A DNA stretch of 64,000 bases. Source: Helicobacter sp. 16-1353. GTDB lineage: Bacteria > Campylobacterota > Campylobacteria > Campylobacterales > Helicobacteraceae. Both the position numbers and the translations under genes were made by a program. The number at the start of each line of letters is the position of its first letter. Positions within the stretch are counted from its first letter, which is position 1. The stretch spans positions 1 through 64,000 of the forward strand of contig NZ_NHYM01000009.1 of NCBI RefSeq assembly GCF_003288815.1, read 5' to 3'. A model generated the notes under the pieces. That model saw only the letters and a program-made list of their open reading frames with translations, was not told the origin of the DNA and searched no databases. Shown here one piece after another: positions 44,891 to 53,548 of the stretch.

Positions 44891-45460
44891 ATGAAAATAG
44901 ATTCCAATAATATTGTTAGTTCAAAAACATTAGATTCTCAAGGCATTATAAATCATAAAAAGCAAATCCAATCTAAAAATAAAATTGGACTTTCTAGTGA
45001 TTTTATAGACAATGGATATTCTTCTTTAAAGACTAGAGAATTAAATAATAATATTGGGATTTTACAGATTGCAGATAGGGTTATAGATGAGATTTTGCGT
45101 GATAATAATATAACTCTCGAAGAAACTTTAAATAAATTAGAAAATGCTACATTCCTAAATAAGCCGATTTTCGTTTCTAATCAAATATTAAAAGATTCTA
45201 ATGATAATATATTGTTTGATGCAAATAGGATTCTAGATATATTACCTAAGGATAAAAAAGATATTTATATATTTAAAAAAGCCTTAAGAGTGGAGCATAA
45301 TTTTATTGTAGATTCTATTAATAATATAAAAAATGACACTATAGAAAATATTAATAATATAGAGTTTAATAAAGATTTCTTACATTCAAATTCAAACCTT
45401 TTTCAAAAAGCACATAATGTGGCAGGACTTGCTTCAAAGATTGATGCATTATTGGCATAA
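44891..45460 (+). CDS. Unknown protein upstream of pseC
   Basis: The 189-residue protein is rich in Asn, Asp and Ile and has no signal peptide or membrane span. No domain is recognised. The C-terminal end LFQKAHNVAGLASKIDALLA resembles the short amphipathic helices that close flagellin-type proteins, and the gene directly abuts pseC (stop, then ATG), whose product serves flagellin glycosylation. A flagellum-related role is therefore possible but unproven. Confidence 0.6.
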   Translation: MKIDSNNIVSSKTLDSQGIINHKKQIQSKNKIGLSSDFIDNGYSSLKTRELNNNIGILQIADRVIDEILRDNNITLEETLNKLENATFLNKPIFVSNQILKDSNDNILFDANRILDILPKDKKDIYIFKKALRVEHNFIVDSINNIKNDTIENINNIEFNKDFLHSNSNLFQKAHNVAGLASKIDALLA

Positions 45461-46564
45461 ATGATGATTCCATATAGCACACAATGTATAGATGATGATG
45501 ATATAAATGCTGTTATAGCTACACTTAAAAGCGATTTTATAACGCAAGGTGAGATGGTAGATAAATTTGAAAAAGAATTAGCAAAATATCTAGGTGTTAA
45601 GTTTGTAGCTGTGTTTAATTCCGCTACCTCAGCGTTAAATATTGCATATAAAATTTTACCTTTGAGTGGAAGTAGAGCTATCACTACACCTCTTTCATTT
45701 TGTGCAACTACTAATATGATGCTTGAAAATAATATAAATCCTATATTTTGTGATTGCGATGATAATGGAAATATATCACCAGAATCCATAAAAGCAAATA
45801 TAACAAATGATACGAAAGCTATTGTTAGCGTTGATTTTGCTGGAAATAGTGTAGATGTAGATAGAATATTGGATATTTGCAAAGAGTATAATTTGTATTT
45901 TATATCCGATAGTTCCCATTCTTGTGGTGGTGAATATAAAAATAAGAAAATAGGACAATTCGCAGATATGACTATTTTTAGTTTTCATGCATTAAAACCA
46001 ATAACCACTATTGAAGGAGGTGCTATAGCTACAAATAATGAGATATTTTACAATCAAGCAATATTGCTTCGCTCTCACTCAATCATCAAAAAAAGGCTTT
46101 GGAATAGTGAGTTGGATTCCATTGGGTATAATTTTAGATTAAGCGATGTCGCTTCAAGTCTTGGTTTATCACAATTAAAAAAACTAGATTTTTTTATCAA
46201 TAAACGGCATAAAATCGCATTATTTTATGATACTTTTTTTAAAGATAATAGACATTTTAGGACATTAAATATTCCATCGTATATAAAATCTACTCATCAC
46301 TTATACCCTATTTTACTAAATCAACATCTATGGTGCTATAAAGAGGAGATTTTTAATTCTTTGCTTCATTTAGGGATAGGAGTTCAAGTTCATTATAAGC
46401 CAATATATCAATACAATTTATATAAAAAAAATCATTCTATTATAGAAAATGTGGAAAATTTTTATAAAAGCGAGATAAGCATTCCTTGTCATCAAAAAAT
46501 GAATGAAGAGGACGCTGAATATGTCGCAGATAGTATTATAAAAATACTACAACGATATAATTAA
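45461..46564 (+). CDS. pseC: PseC-type nucleotide-sugar aminotransferase
   Basis: PLP aminotransferase of the DegT/DnrJ/EryC1 family. In Helicobacter, PseC makes UDP-4-amino-4,6-dideoxy-beta-L-AltNAc for pseudaminic acid, which decorates flagellin. The 367 residues contain FNSATSALNIAY, TTPLSFCATTNMML, DSSHSCGGEYKNKKIG and the PLP lysine K179 in SFHALKPITTIEGG. Two tandem ATG codons are possible starts. The call as PseC rests on overall sequence and on the dcd-accB-accC neighbourhood that matches H. pylori from memory. Confidence 0.88.
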   Translation: MMIPYSTQCIDDDDINAVIATLKSDFITQGEMVDKFEKELAKYLGVKFVAVFNSATSALNIAYKILPLSGSRAITTPLSFCATTNMMLENNINPIFCDCDDNGNISPESIKANITNDTKAIVSVDFAGNSVDVDRILDICKEYNLYFISDSSHSCGGEYKNKKIGQFADMTIFSFHALKPITTIEGGAIATNNEIFYNQAILLRSHSIIKKRLWNSELDSIGYNFRLSDVASSLGLSQLKKLDFFINKRHKIALFYDTFFKDNRHFRTLNIPSYIKSTHHLYPILLNQHLWCYKEEIFNSLLHLGIGVQVHYKPIYQYNLYKKNHSIIENVENFYKSEISIPCHQKMNEEDAEYVADSIIKILQRYN

Positions 46565-46607
46565 ATTAGATAAATAAAATATTAATCTAAGCGAAGTATA
46601 AATATAA

Positions 46608-46636
46608 TTGACTTTTTATTTTGCTTAAAGTAGAAT
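46608..46636 (+). promoter_or_regulatory. Promoter of the CAU tRNA gene
   Basis: TTGACT (46608-46613), a 17-base spacer and TAGAAT (46631-46636) form a near-consensus vegetative promoter. It ends 37 bases before the tRNA. This is one of the few sites here with a good -35, fitting a stable RNA gene. Confidence 0.6.
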
Positions 46637-46673
46637 CCTTGCTTTATTGTGAAATTTATATAAACTCATTTTT

Positions 46674-46750
46674 GTCAAGGTAGCTCAGCTGGTTAGAGCG
46701 CTGGTCTCATAAGCCGGAGGTCGGGAGTTCAAGTCTCCCCCTTGACACCA
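46674..46750 (+). tRNA. tRNA with CAU anticodon (elongator Met, or Ile2)
   Basis: A full cloverleaf can be drawn. The acceptor arms are GTCAAGG and CCTTGAC, the D arm is GCTC-AGCTGGTTA-GAGC, the anticodon stem is CTGGT/GCCGG with loop CTCATAA, and the T arm is GGGAG-TTCAAGT-CTCCC. CCA is encoded. The G1-C72 pair argues against initiator tRNA. Elongator Met is the default; lysidine-modified Ile2 has the same anticodon and cannot be ruled out by eye. Confidence 0.93.
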
Positions 46751-46913
46751 TTAAACTACTTTTTATAAATCTTTTAAAAATATAATAAAGAGATTTCTTA
46801 AGATTCTTCTTAAAGCCAAGATAATTTTACTTTATATTATTTGAGAATAAAATTTTTACATTATTAAATCTTGTGGTATTATGATTGAATGATTAAAGGA
46901 AGATTTTAGATTA

Positions 46914-46941
46914 GGATATTTAATATCTTAATTAAATATCC
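46914..46941 (-). terminator. Terminator-like hairpin after rpsO
   Basis: Exact 11-base arms GGATATTTAAT and ATTAAATATCC enclose a 6-base loop, extended by flanking TAGATT/AATCTA pairs. It lies just beyond the rpsO stop on the minus strand and could also stop transcription from the tRNA side. The rest of the 200-base gap shows no gene. Confidence 0.55.
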
Positions 46942-46954
46942 CTAGCAATCTAAT

Positions 46955-47227
46955 CTATTTATCTTTTAGATTAAGTTTTTTGATGAGCTCTGCGTATCTA
47001 GTATATTGCGTTCTTTTTAGATATTTTAATAGACTTCTTCTTTGACCTACTAGCTTTAGCATTCCAAGTCTGCTTGAATGGTCTTTTTTATTTACTTTTA
47101 AATGCTCTGTTAAGCTTGAAATTCTTTCTGTAAGCAATGCTATTTGAATCTCGCTTGAACCTGTATCATTATCTTTTCTTGCAAATTGAGATATTATCTC
47201 TTGTTTTTTCGCCGAATCTAAAGCCAT
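46955..47227 (-). CDS. rpsO: 30S ribosomal protein S15
   Basis: I start at ATG 47227 ([36 protein letters not shown]), which has AGGAGAAGG just upstream and gives the usual 90 residues. The hallmarks are [26 protein letters not shown] and [11 protein letters not shown]. It diverges from flhA, the arrangement also known in H. pylori. Confidence 0.96.
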   Translation of the reverse strand: MALDSAKKQEIISQFARKDNDTGSSEIQIALLTERISSLTEHLKVNKKDHSSRLGMLKLVGQRRSLLKYLKRTQYTRYAELIKKLNLKDK

Positions 47228-47362
47228 TTGACCTTCTCCTGATTGGTATAATTTAAAAGTCAAAATTCTACTATAAATTTCTTTAAAAAAGCAAAGATTT
47301 AATACAAAATTGTTAAAATCCTAGATTCTATTTAAGTAGAATCCAAAAATCTTGGAGTGTGA

Positions 47363-49591
47363 ATGGCAAAAGAACGAGGGCAAATTATAGGTGCAATATC
47401 ACCATTACTAAAGAATCTTTTTGTATCAAAAGATTTAGTGGTTGTGTTATTTATAATGGCGGTTTTAGCTATTATAATCGTTCCATTGCCAAGCTATTTA
47501 CTTGATTTTTTCTTAACAATCTCCATTGCATTATCTGTGCTTATTATATTAATCGGTTTATATATTGCAAAGCCAACAGATTTTAGTGCATTTCCTACAC
47601 TTTTATTGATGGTTACATTATTTCGTTTAGCATTAAATGTCGCCACCACAAGAATGATTCTAAGCAATGGACATTTAGGAGTGGATAGCGTAAGTGAGAT
47701 TATAAGTGCATTTGGAAATTTTGTTGTGGGTGGAAACTATGTCATAGGTATAATAGTATTTTCCATACTTGTAATTGTGAATTATATAGTTATTACAAAT
47801 GGTGCTACAAGGGTCGCAGAAGTTCAAGCGAGATTCACACTAGAGGCTATGCCCGGAAAGCAAATGGCAATTGATGCGGATTTAAACTCTGGCTTAATAG
47901 AAAAAGAAGAAGCCCAAAGACGACGCGAGATTCTAGTCCAAGAGGCAGATTTCTATGGCTCAATGGATGGAGCTTCAAAATTCGTAAAAGGCGATGCGAT
48001 TGCTGGGATAATCATCACTTTTATAAATATTATTGGTGGATTCTTAATAGGCGTATTCGGGCATAATATGAGTATCGCAGAAAGTGCTAGTGTATTTACG
48101 ATTCTAACGATTGGTGATGGTTTAGTTACACAAATCCCAGCCTTAATCGTCTCAACTGCTACAGGTATAGTGATAACTCGTGCTACAAAAAATGAAGAGA
48201 GAGATTTTGCTTCTGGGATTGTTAGTCAGCTTTTAGGAAATAGTAAGATTCTAGCCATAGTAGGCGGAATCTTAATATTTTTTGCGTTAATCCCCGGACT
48301 TCCTAGTCTTTCACTTGGATTTGTTGGAATGATATTTTTATTGATGAGCTATTTACTAGGCACACAAGGTAAGGATAATATTTTTACAAATAGTAAAAAA
48401 TGGCTATTTAAAAAAATGGATATTGAGGATAAAAAACCACAAATTAAACAAGTTCCAAAAGAATCCACCAAAGAGCCACGAAGTGCTAAAAGTATAAGGG
48501 AATTAGAAGAGCATATAAGGCTAAAAGAACAAGCAAGTTTAAATGATAAATTAAAGATTAATGTTTTGCAACTATCACTTGGATATGGATTGACTAGGTT
48601 GGCAGAACACCCAGATAGTGAGCTAATTGAGCGGATTCGCGGTGTAAGAGAAAATATCGCACAAACCTATGGCTTTGTAGTGCCACATATTCGCATTAAA
48701 GCTAATCCAAGCTATGATTTTTCTCCAAATGGATATGAGATTCTGCTTAAAGGCGTTAGTGTAGGGCAGGGTGAGGTTATGCCAGATAAATTTTTGGCTA
48801 TAAATTCTACAGGTATGGAAATAACAGAGATAGAAGGGATAAAGGCAAAAGACCCAGCACTTAATATGGACGGACTTTGGATTGATAAAAAAGATAAAGA
48901 TGATGCGACTATTGCTGGTTATACCGTTGTGGATTCTGCACATATAATAAGCGTTCATATCTCACAAATTATTAAATATTATGCAGAGGATATTATAACA
49001 AGACAAGATGTAAGGAATCTAATTGATAGATTAAAAGATGATTTCCCAAGCCTCGTTGCGGATAGCGATAAGATTCCACTTGGGGTGATTCATCAGGTTT
49101 TAAAAGAATTATTACACGATGAAATACCTATAAAAGATATGCTTACTATCTTAGAGACGATTATTGAGGTAGCACCGGGGGCACAAAATAGCGTTCCTAT
49201 TATTATGGATTATGTGAGAAGTGCTCTTGCTCGTGTGATAACAGATAGTTTAAAAAGTGATGATGGCATTGTAAAGCTATTTATTCTACCGCAAGATAGC
49301 GAGGATTATTTGCTTTCTAAATTAAAAGATATACAGCCATATGGACGAAAATTAATGTTAAGCATTGGAGAAACGCAAATATTAAGAAATGCTGTAGAAG
49401 AAGCGATAGCAAAAGCACAGAGTATTCATAGTATTCCTATTGTGCTTGTTGGGACGACTTTGCGTAGAGCTTTAGCAAAAGAGATGGAAAGTAATGCTTT
49501 AGCTATTAAGGTTATAGGGCATTCCGAAATAAGCAGTAATGCAAAATGTGAGATTCTAGGAAACCTAGATTTAAAATTTAATACATTGTAA
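47363..49591 (+). CDS. flhA: Flagellar type III export protein FlhA
   Basis: Export-gate protein of the flagellar secretion system and, in Helicobacter, a checkpoint for RpoN/FliA-dependent flagellar genes. The 742 residues have about eight membrane helices in the first half, with the FHIPEP-family signature LRLALNVATTR-like segment (TLFRLALNVATTRMIL) and EVQARFTLEAMPGKQMAIDADLNSG. The soluble C-terminal half starts near residue 370 and contains YGFVVPHIRIK and VIGHSEI. A TTGGAG site precedes the ATG. Confidence 0.96.
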   Translation: MAKERGQIIGAISPLLKNLFVSKDLVVVLFIMAVLAIIIVPLPSYLLDFFLTISIALSVLIILIGLYIAKPTDFSAFPTLLLMVTLFRLALNVATTRMILSNGHLGVDSVSEIISAFGNFVVGGNYVIGIIVFSILVIVNYIVITNGATRVAEVQARFTLEAMPGKQMAIDADLNSGLIEKEEAQRRREILVQEADFYGSMDGASKFVKGDAIAGIIITFINIIGGFLIGVFGHNMSIAESASVFTILTIGDGLVTQIPALIVSTATGIVITRATKNEERDFASGIVSQLLGNSKILAIVGGILIFFALIPGLPSLSLGFVGMIFLLMSYLLGTQGKDNIFTNSKKWLFKKMDIEDKKPQIKQVPKESTKEPRSAKSIRELEEHIRLKEQASLNDKLKINVLQLSLGYGLTRLAEHPDSELIERIRGVRENIAQTYGFVVPHIRIKANPSYDFSPNGYEILLKGVSVGQGEVMPDKFLAINSTGMEITEIEGIKAKDPALNMDGLWIDKKDKDDATIAGYTVVDSAHIISVHISQIIKYYAEDIITRQDVRNLIDRLKDDFPSLVADSDKIPLGVIHQVLKELLHDEIPIKDMLTILETIIEVAPGAQNSVPIIMDYVRSALARVITDSLKSDDGIVKLFILPQDSEDYLLSKLKDIQPYGRKLMLSIGETQILRNAVEEAIAKAQSIHSIPIVLVGTTLRRALAKEMESNALAIKVIGHSEISSNAKCEILGNLDLKFNTL

Positions 49592-49599
49592 GGATAAAA

Positions 49600-50661
49600 A
49601 TGCAAGTTCATCATCTATCACATATTGATTTAGACGGATATGGAGCACAATTGGTCGCTAAAGAATGTTTTAGTGATATAAGATTCTATAATGCAAACTA
49701 TGGCAAAGAAGTAGAGGTTAGAATCCAGCACATCTTAGACAATATTAAAAAAAGTAATCAATCTAACTTTATGATATTAATTACAGATTTGAATCTAACA
49801 TTTAATGAAGCAACATTTTTACAAGATGAAGTAAGCATTTTAAATCTATCAAATAAACACATCAAGCTAAAATTATTAGACCACCATATAAGTGGTAAGG
49901 ATTGTGCGGAGGCGTTTGATTGGTATCATTTGGATTCTAGTATTTGTGCTTCAAAGATTACTTTTAATATCTTAAAAAAAGAATTTGGATTTAGGAATGA
50001 AGTAGCTTTATGGTTAGAGCCATTTGTAGAGATGATAAATTCTGCAGATACTTGGCAGGAAAATAATTTTGCATTTTCTTTTGGTAAAGTGGCACTTGGA
50101 ATGATAGCCCAAAGCAAGGAATTTAGTCGCTTTATGTTTGATGATTATGATAGAAACTTTAAGTTTAATATGCTATATGAAGCTAAAAAATACCTATTAG
50201 ATTCTGCTAATAAGCTAATACCAAATGCAAATGTGAATCTTGATAATAATATTTTTCTATTTAAGAAAGAATTGCTTGGCGGAGATGTGCAAACACAAAC
50301 GATGGAGGAAATATTATCCCTAAAACAAACAGAGCTTTTGAATAAAAATAAGGACGAATATAGCATTTTTTATAATGATAAAAAAGGTTTATTAACTTAT
50401 ATGGTTGGTGGAATCTCTATTGTGGCGAATCTTTTTTTAAAGCAAAATAGCGATTTTGACTTTTTTATGGATATTAGTAATAGGGGAAATGTATCTCTTA
50501 GGGCAAATGGTAATTGTGATGTTAGCTCAATGGCTAAGATTTGCTTTAATGGCGGAGGGCATAAAAATGCCTCTGGTGGAAAATTTGAGGGCTTTAAGGA
50601 AACATTTTTATATGAATATGCAAAAGAACAAGTAGTAAATCTACTACATTCGAAAGAATAA
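49600..50661 (+). CDS. DHH-family phosphoesterase
   Basis: The 353-residue protein belongs to the DHH/DHHA1 superfamily (c-di-AMP phosphodiesterase, nanoRNase and related). Motifs are SHIDLDGYGAQ (first metal motif), ITDLN, LLDHHISG (the DHH triad) and the C-terminal NGGGHKNASGG (DHHA1 substrate site). The first motif is HIDLDG instead of DxDGxxS, so activity could be altered. It follows flhA by eight bases; a DHH gene also follows flhA in H. pylori. Confidence 0.85.
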   Translation: MQVHHLSHIDLDGYGAQLVAKECFSDIRFYNANYGKEVEVRIQHILDNIKKSNQSNFMILITDLNLTFNEATFLQDEVSILNLSNKHIKLKLLDHHISGKDCAEAFDWYHLDSSICASKITFNILKKEFGFRNEVALWLEPFVEMINSADTWQENNFAFSFGKVALGMIAQSKEFSRFMFDDYDRNFKFNMLYEAKKYLLDSANKLIPNANVNLDNNIFLFKKELLGGDVQTQTMEEILSLKQTELLNKNKDEYSIFYNDKKGLLTYMVGGISIVANLFLKQNSDFDFFMDISNRGNVSLRANGNCDVSSMAKICFNGGGHKNASGGKFEGFKETFLYEYAKEQVVNLLHSKE

Positions 50662-50673
50662 GAAAGGAATACA

Positions 50674-50892
50674 ATGGATAAGATAGAGCAAAATGAATTA
50701 TTAGATGAAATAATAATGATGTTGATGGCAGCGTTAAGCCTAGCTGGTGTGAAAGATGAATCTATGGATAAAGCTCTTGAGGAATATCAAAATATAGTAG
50801 AAGAGATGGACGATGATGCAATTTATGACTATAAAGCTGTCCGTGATATTATCCTAAAGCTAAAAAATACAAAGAGGGAGCTTTTTAAATAA
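50674..50892 (+). CDS. Small acidic helical protein, unknown
   Basis: The 72-residue product (MDKIEQNELLDEIIMMLMAA onwards) is acidic and predicted all-helical, ending VRDIILKLKNTKRELFK. A GAAAGGA site precedes it, and it lies between the DHH gene and purN with gaps of only 12 and 2 bases. No domain is recognised. Methionine-rich amphipathic helices suggest a protein-binding adaptor, which is speculative. Confidence 0.6.
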   Translation: MDKIEQNELLDEIIMMLMAALSLAGVKDESMDKALEEYQNIVEEMDDDAIYDYKAVRDIILKLKNTKRELFK

Positions 50893-50894
50893 AT

Positions 50895-51485
50895 ATGAAG
50901 ATAAAAAATCTAGCAATTTTATTTAGTGGCAATGGAAGTAATTTGGAAAATCTTTATTTACATTTGCATAATAAGATTTTTGATGGTATGAAAATAAATA
51001 TTCCCCTTGCCTTAAGTAGCAGGAGAGATGCATATGGAATCAAACGATGTGAATATCTAAATCTAAAATGCGAGATTTTATCAAGTAAGGATTATAAGGA
51101 TAAAAGTGTGGAAGAATATGATGCTAGATTAATAGAGATATTGCAATCATATAATATCGATTTGGTAGTATTAGCGGGATTTATGCGTATTTTAAGCGAT
51201 AGATTCTGCCAAACTTTTTGTGCATTAAATATACATCCTTCGATTTTACCACTTTTTAAAGGTAGCAATGCAATTATAGAATCCTACCAAAGCGATATGA
51301 AAATAGCGGGTGTAAGTGTGCATTTCGTAAGCAAGGAGTTAGATAGCGGAATCTTAGTAGAGCAAGATATTATCCATAAAATAGAAGGCGAGAGTTTAGA
51401 ATCTTTTGAAGCTAGAATCCATTCTTTAGAGTATAAAATCTACCCAAAAGCCATATTGAAAGTATTAAGTAAATGCAAGATTTAA
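50895..51485 (+). CDS. purN: Phosphoribosylglycinamide formyltransferase
   Basis: Third-step enzyme of de novo purine synthesis, using 10-formyl-THF. The 196 residues have the phosphate loop LFSGNGSNLENL, VLAGFMRILS and the catalytic segment NIHPSILPLFKG with H in VSVHFVSKELDSG. H. pylori lacks this pathway, so its presence helps exclude that species. The last 13 bases overlap the next gene. Confidence 0.93.
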   Translation: MKIKNLAILFSGNGSNLENLYLHLHNKIFDGMKINIPLALSSRRDAYGIKRCEYLNLKCEILSSKDYKDKSVEEYDARLIEILQSYNIDLVVLAGFMRILSDRFCQTFCALNIHPSILPLFKGSNAIIESYQSDMKIAGVSVHFVSKELDSGILVEQDIIHKIEGESLESFEARIHSLEYKIYPKAILKVLSKCKI

Positions 51486-52660
51486 TCCTTTTTGGAATCA
51501 TATCAATACTTATTTTTATCGCACCATTGATTAATAGCATTACTAGGATTCCTGTTGTTGTAGTTGAGATATTGCTTGGGGCATTTGCTATTAACATTGG
51601 AATGCTAGTAGAATCTGAAGTAGTAGAGGGAATCGCCCATATCGGCTTTTTGTTTTTGATGTTTTTAGCTGGAATGGAAGTGGATTTAAAAAGCTTTAAA
51701 ATGATGGGCAAATCATTTTTTAAACAAGTAGTTCTCTATTTTTTTATCCTATATTCCGTCGCTTTAATCATAATTCTCATATTTGATTTTTCTATTATCT
51801 ATATTGTTGCTTTTCCTGTGATGTCGCTTGGTATGATAATGGTTTTGATACAAGATTATGGCAAACAATATGAATGGCTGAATCTATGCTTAAAGATTGG
51901 CATAATAGGCGAATTAGTAAGTATTTTAATGCTTGTTTTGCTAAATGGATATTATTCATTTGGTGTAGGTTTAGAATTATATAAATCACTTGGAATCTTA
52001 ATTGCATTCTTACTTCTTATGGTGCTTATTTTTAAAATATCAAGCATTTTATTTTGGTGGTTTCCTAATATTCGCTTGATGTTAATCCCAGCTTCTAGCA
52101 CACTTAATCAAGATATAAGATATAGTATGATGTTATTTTTTATAATGGTAGTAATAGTCTCACTTCTACATATAGAGGCTGCACTTGGGGCATTTTTATC
52201 TGGTCTCATCATATCAAGCTTTTTTAAATACAAAAAAGAATTGCATTATAAATTGAATGATTTTGGATTTGGATTTCTAATACCTTTATTCTTCGTCTAT
52301 ATAGGAACTACATTAGATTTTAATGTTATTTTCGCTAATAAAGCAGTGATTTTCCACGCATTTCAAATCTGTTTTATTATGATTACTATTAGATTGATTG
52401 CTGCTAGTGTTGTTTTTAGCTCATTTTTTAGGAATTTTAAAAATACATTATTATTTGCATTGAGCGATACTATGCCTTTAACTTTTTTAGTAGCAACTGC
52501 TACACTTGGGCTAAAAATAGGTGCCATTCAAAAAGAGCAATATTATTCATTCGTTTTAAGTGCTATGTTAGAAGCAGTGCTTTTTATGATTATTATAAAG
52601 ATTGTTTTAAATATAACACCTTTTTTTACAAAAGATAAAGGCAAGCAAGGAAACAAATAA
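51473..52660 (+). CDS. CPA2-family cation:proton antiporter without RCK domain
   Basis: The 395-residue inner-membrane protein has about 11-12 membrane helices, with family motifs RIPVVVVEILLGAFAINIGML and GFLFLMFLAGMEVDLKSF. Unlike the KefB-type protein at 5048 it ends without a cytoplasmic nucleotide-binding domain. The ion is unknown (sodium or potassium). The start overlaps purN, and the CDF gene starts at the next base after its stop. Confidence 0.85.
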   Translation: MQDLILFGIISILIFIAPLINSITRIPVVVVEILLGAFAINIGMLVESEVVEGIAHIGFLFLMFLAGMEVDLKSFKMMGKSFFKQVVLYFFILYSVALIIILIFDFSIIYIVAFPVMSLGMIMVLIQDYGKQYEWLNLCLKIGIIGELVSILMLVLLNGYYSFGVGLELYKSLGILIAFLLLMVLIFKISSILFWWFPNIRLMLIPASSTLNQDIRYSMMLFFIMVVIVSLLHIEAALGAFLSGLIISSFFKYKKELHYKLNDFGFGFLIPLFFVYIGTTLDFNVIFANKAVIFHAFQICFIMITIRLIAASVVFSSFFRNFKNTLLFALSDTMPLTFLVATATLGLKIGAIQKEQYYSFVLSAMLEAVLFMIIIKIVLNITPFFTKDKGKQGNK

Positions 52661-53524
52661 ATGAAAAATTCTATTTTATTTGTTAGTTTGATAGCCTTAT
52701 CTCTAGCTATTTTAAAAATAATTTTTAGTATTTTTAGCGGTTCTATTATCGTTTTAGCTTCTGCATTAGATTCCCTTATAGATGTAGTGTTTTCATTATT
52801 TAATTACATAGCTTTACGAAAGATAGAATCCCCATCAAATAAATATTTTAATTATGGATTTGGTAAATTAGAGGGATTAGCATCATTATTTGAGGGTTGT
52901 GCGATATTCATATCTGGAATCTATATTATCTATCAATCGATTATAAAATTTATAAATAATGAGGGGGTTAGTAATATAAATCAAGGGCTTTTTGTGATGA
53001 TTGTATCGATTTTTGTAACATTATTTTTAGTAATATATTTGAAAAAAATCTCCTTAAATGCTAAAAATAATCTTATTATAAAAGCCGAGATTCTGCATTA
53101 TAAAACAGATTTATTTGGCAATTTGGGTATTATTATCTCTCTTTTGATTATAGAAATTACAGGATTTGGATTTCTAGATTCTATCATTGGCTGTGTGCTT
53201 GGGATATATATTTGCTACAATGCTTTTAAAATCACTAAAAGCGGATTTTTTATGTTGCTTGATAGGGCGATTGATGATGATTTGTATAAGAAAATTGTGG
53301 ATATTTTAGATAAGAATACGAACATAACAAGCTACCATGATATAAAAAGTAGGATTAGCGGAGATACTATATTTTTGGAATATCATTTGGTGTTTAATGA
53401 GCATATTTCGCTTTTTGATGCTCATTCCATATCAAATGATATTGAGCAAAGCATTGAAAAACTATCTAATGCATATAAATGGACTATACTAGTTCATTTT
53501 GATTCTTATGATGATAGCAAATAA
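52661..53524 (+). CDS. Cation diffusion facilitator family metal exporter
   Basis: The 287-residue protein has six membrane helices. The metal-site motif in the second helix is SALDSLIDVV (normally HSxxD), and another candidate follows in YKTDLFGNLG (normally HxxxD). YFNYGFGKLEGLASLFEG is the CDF loop signature. A cytoplasmic MTP-like domain starts near residue 205. Likely exports Zn, Fe, Mn or another divalent metal. The first-site histidine is replaced by Ala/Ser, so selectivity may be unusual. Confidence 0.87.
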   Translation: MKNSILFVSLIALSLAILKIIFSIFSGSIIVLASALDSLIDVVFSLFNYIALRKIESPSNKYFNYGFGKLEGLASLFEGCAIFISGIYIIYQSIIKFINNEGVSNINQGLFVMIVSIFVTLFLVIYLKKISLNAKNNLIIKAEILHYKTDLFGNLGIIISLLIIEITGFGFLDSIIGCVLGIYICYNAFKITKSGFFMLLDRAIDDDLYKKIVDILDKNTNITSYHDIKSRISGDTIFLEYHLVFNEHISLFDAHSISNDIEQSIEKLSNAYKWTILVHFDSYDDSK

Positions 53525-53548
53525 ACTCCAACTATAATATTTAGGGGA

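Noticed and set aside
46674-46750. Initiator tRNA-fMet
   Set aside because: The G1-C72 acceptor pair is fully paired, whereas initiator tRNAs have a 1-72 mismatch.
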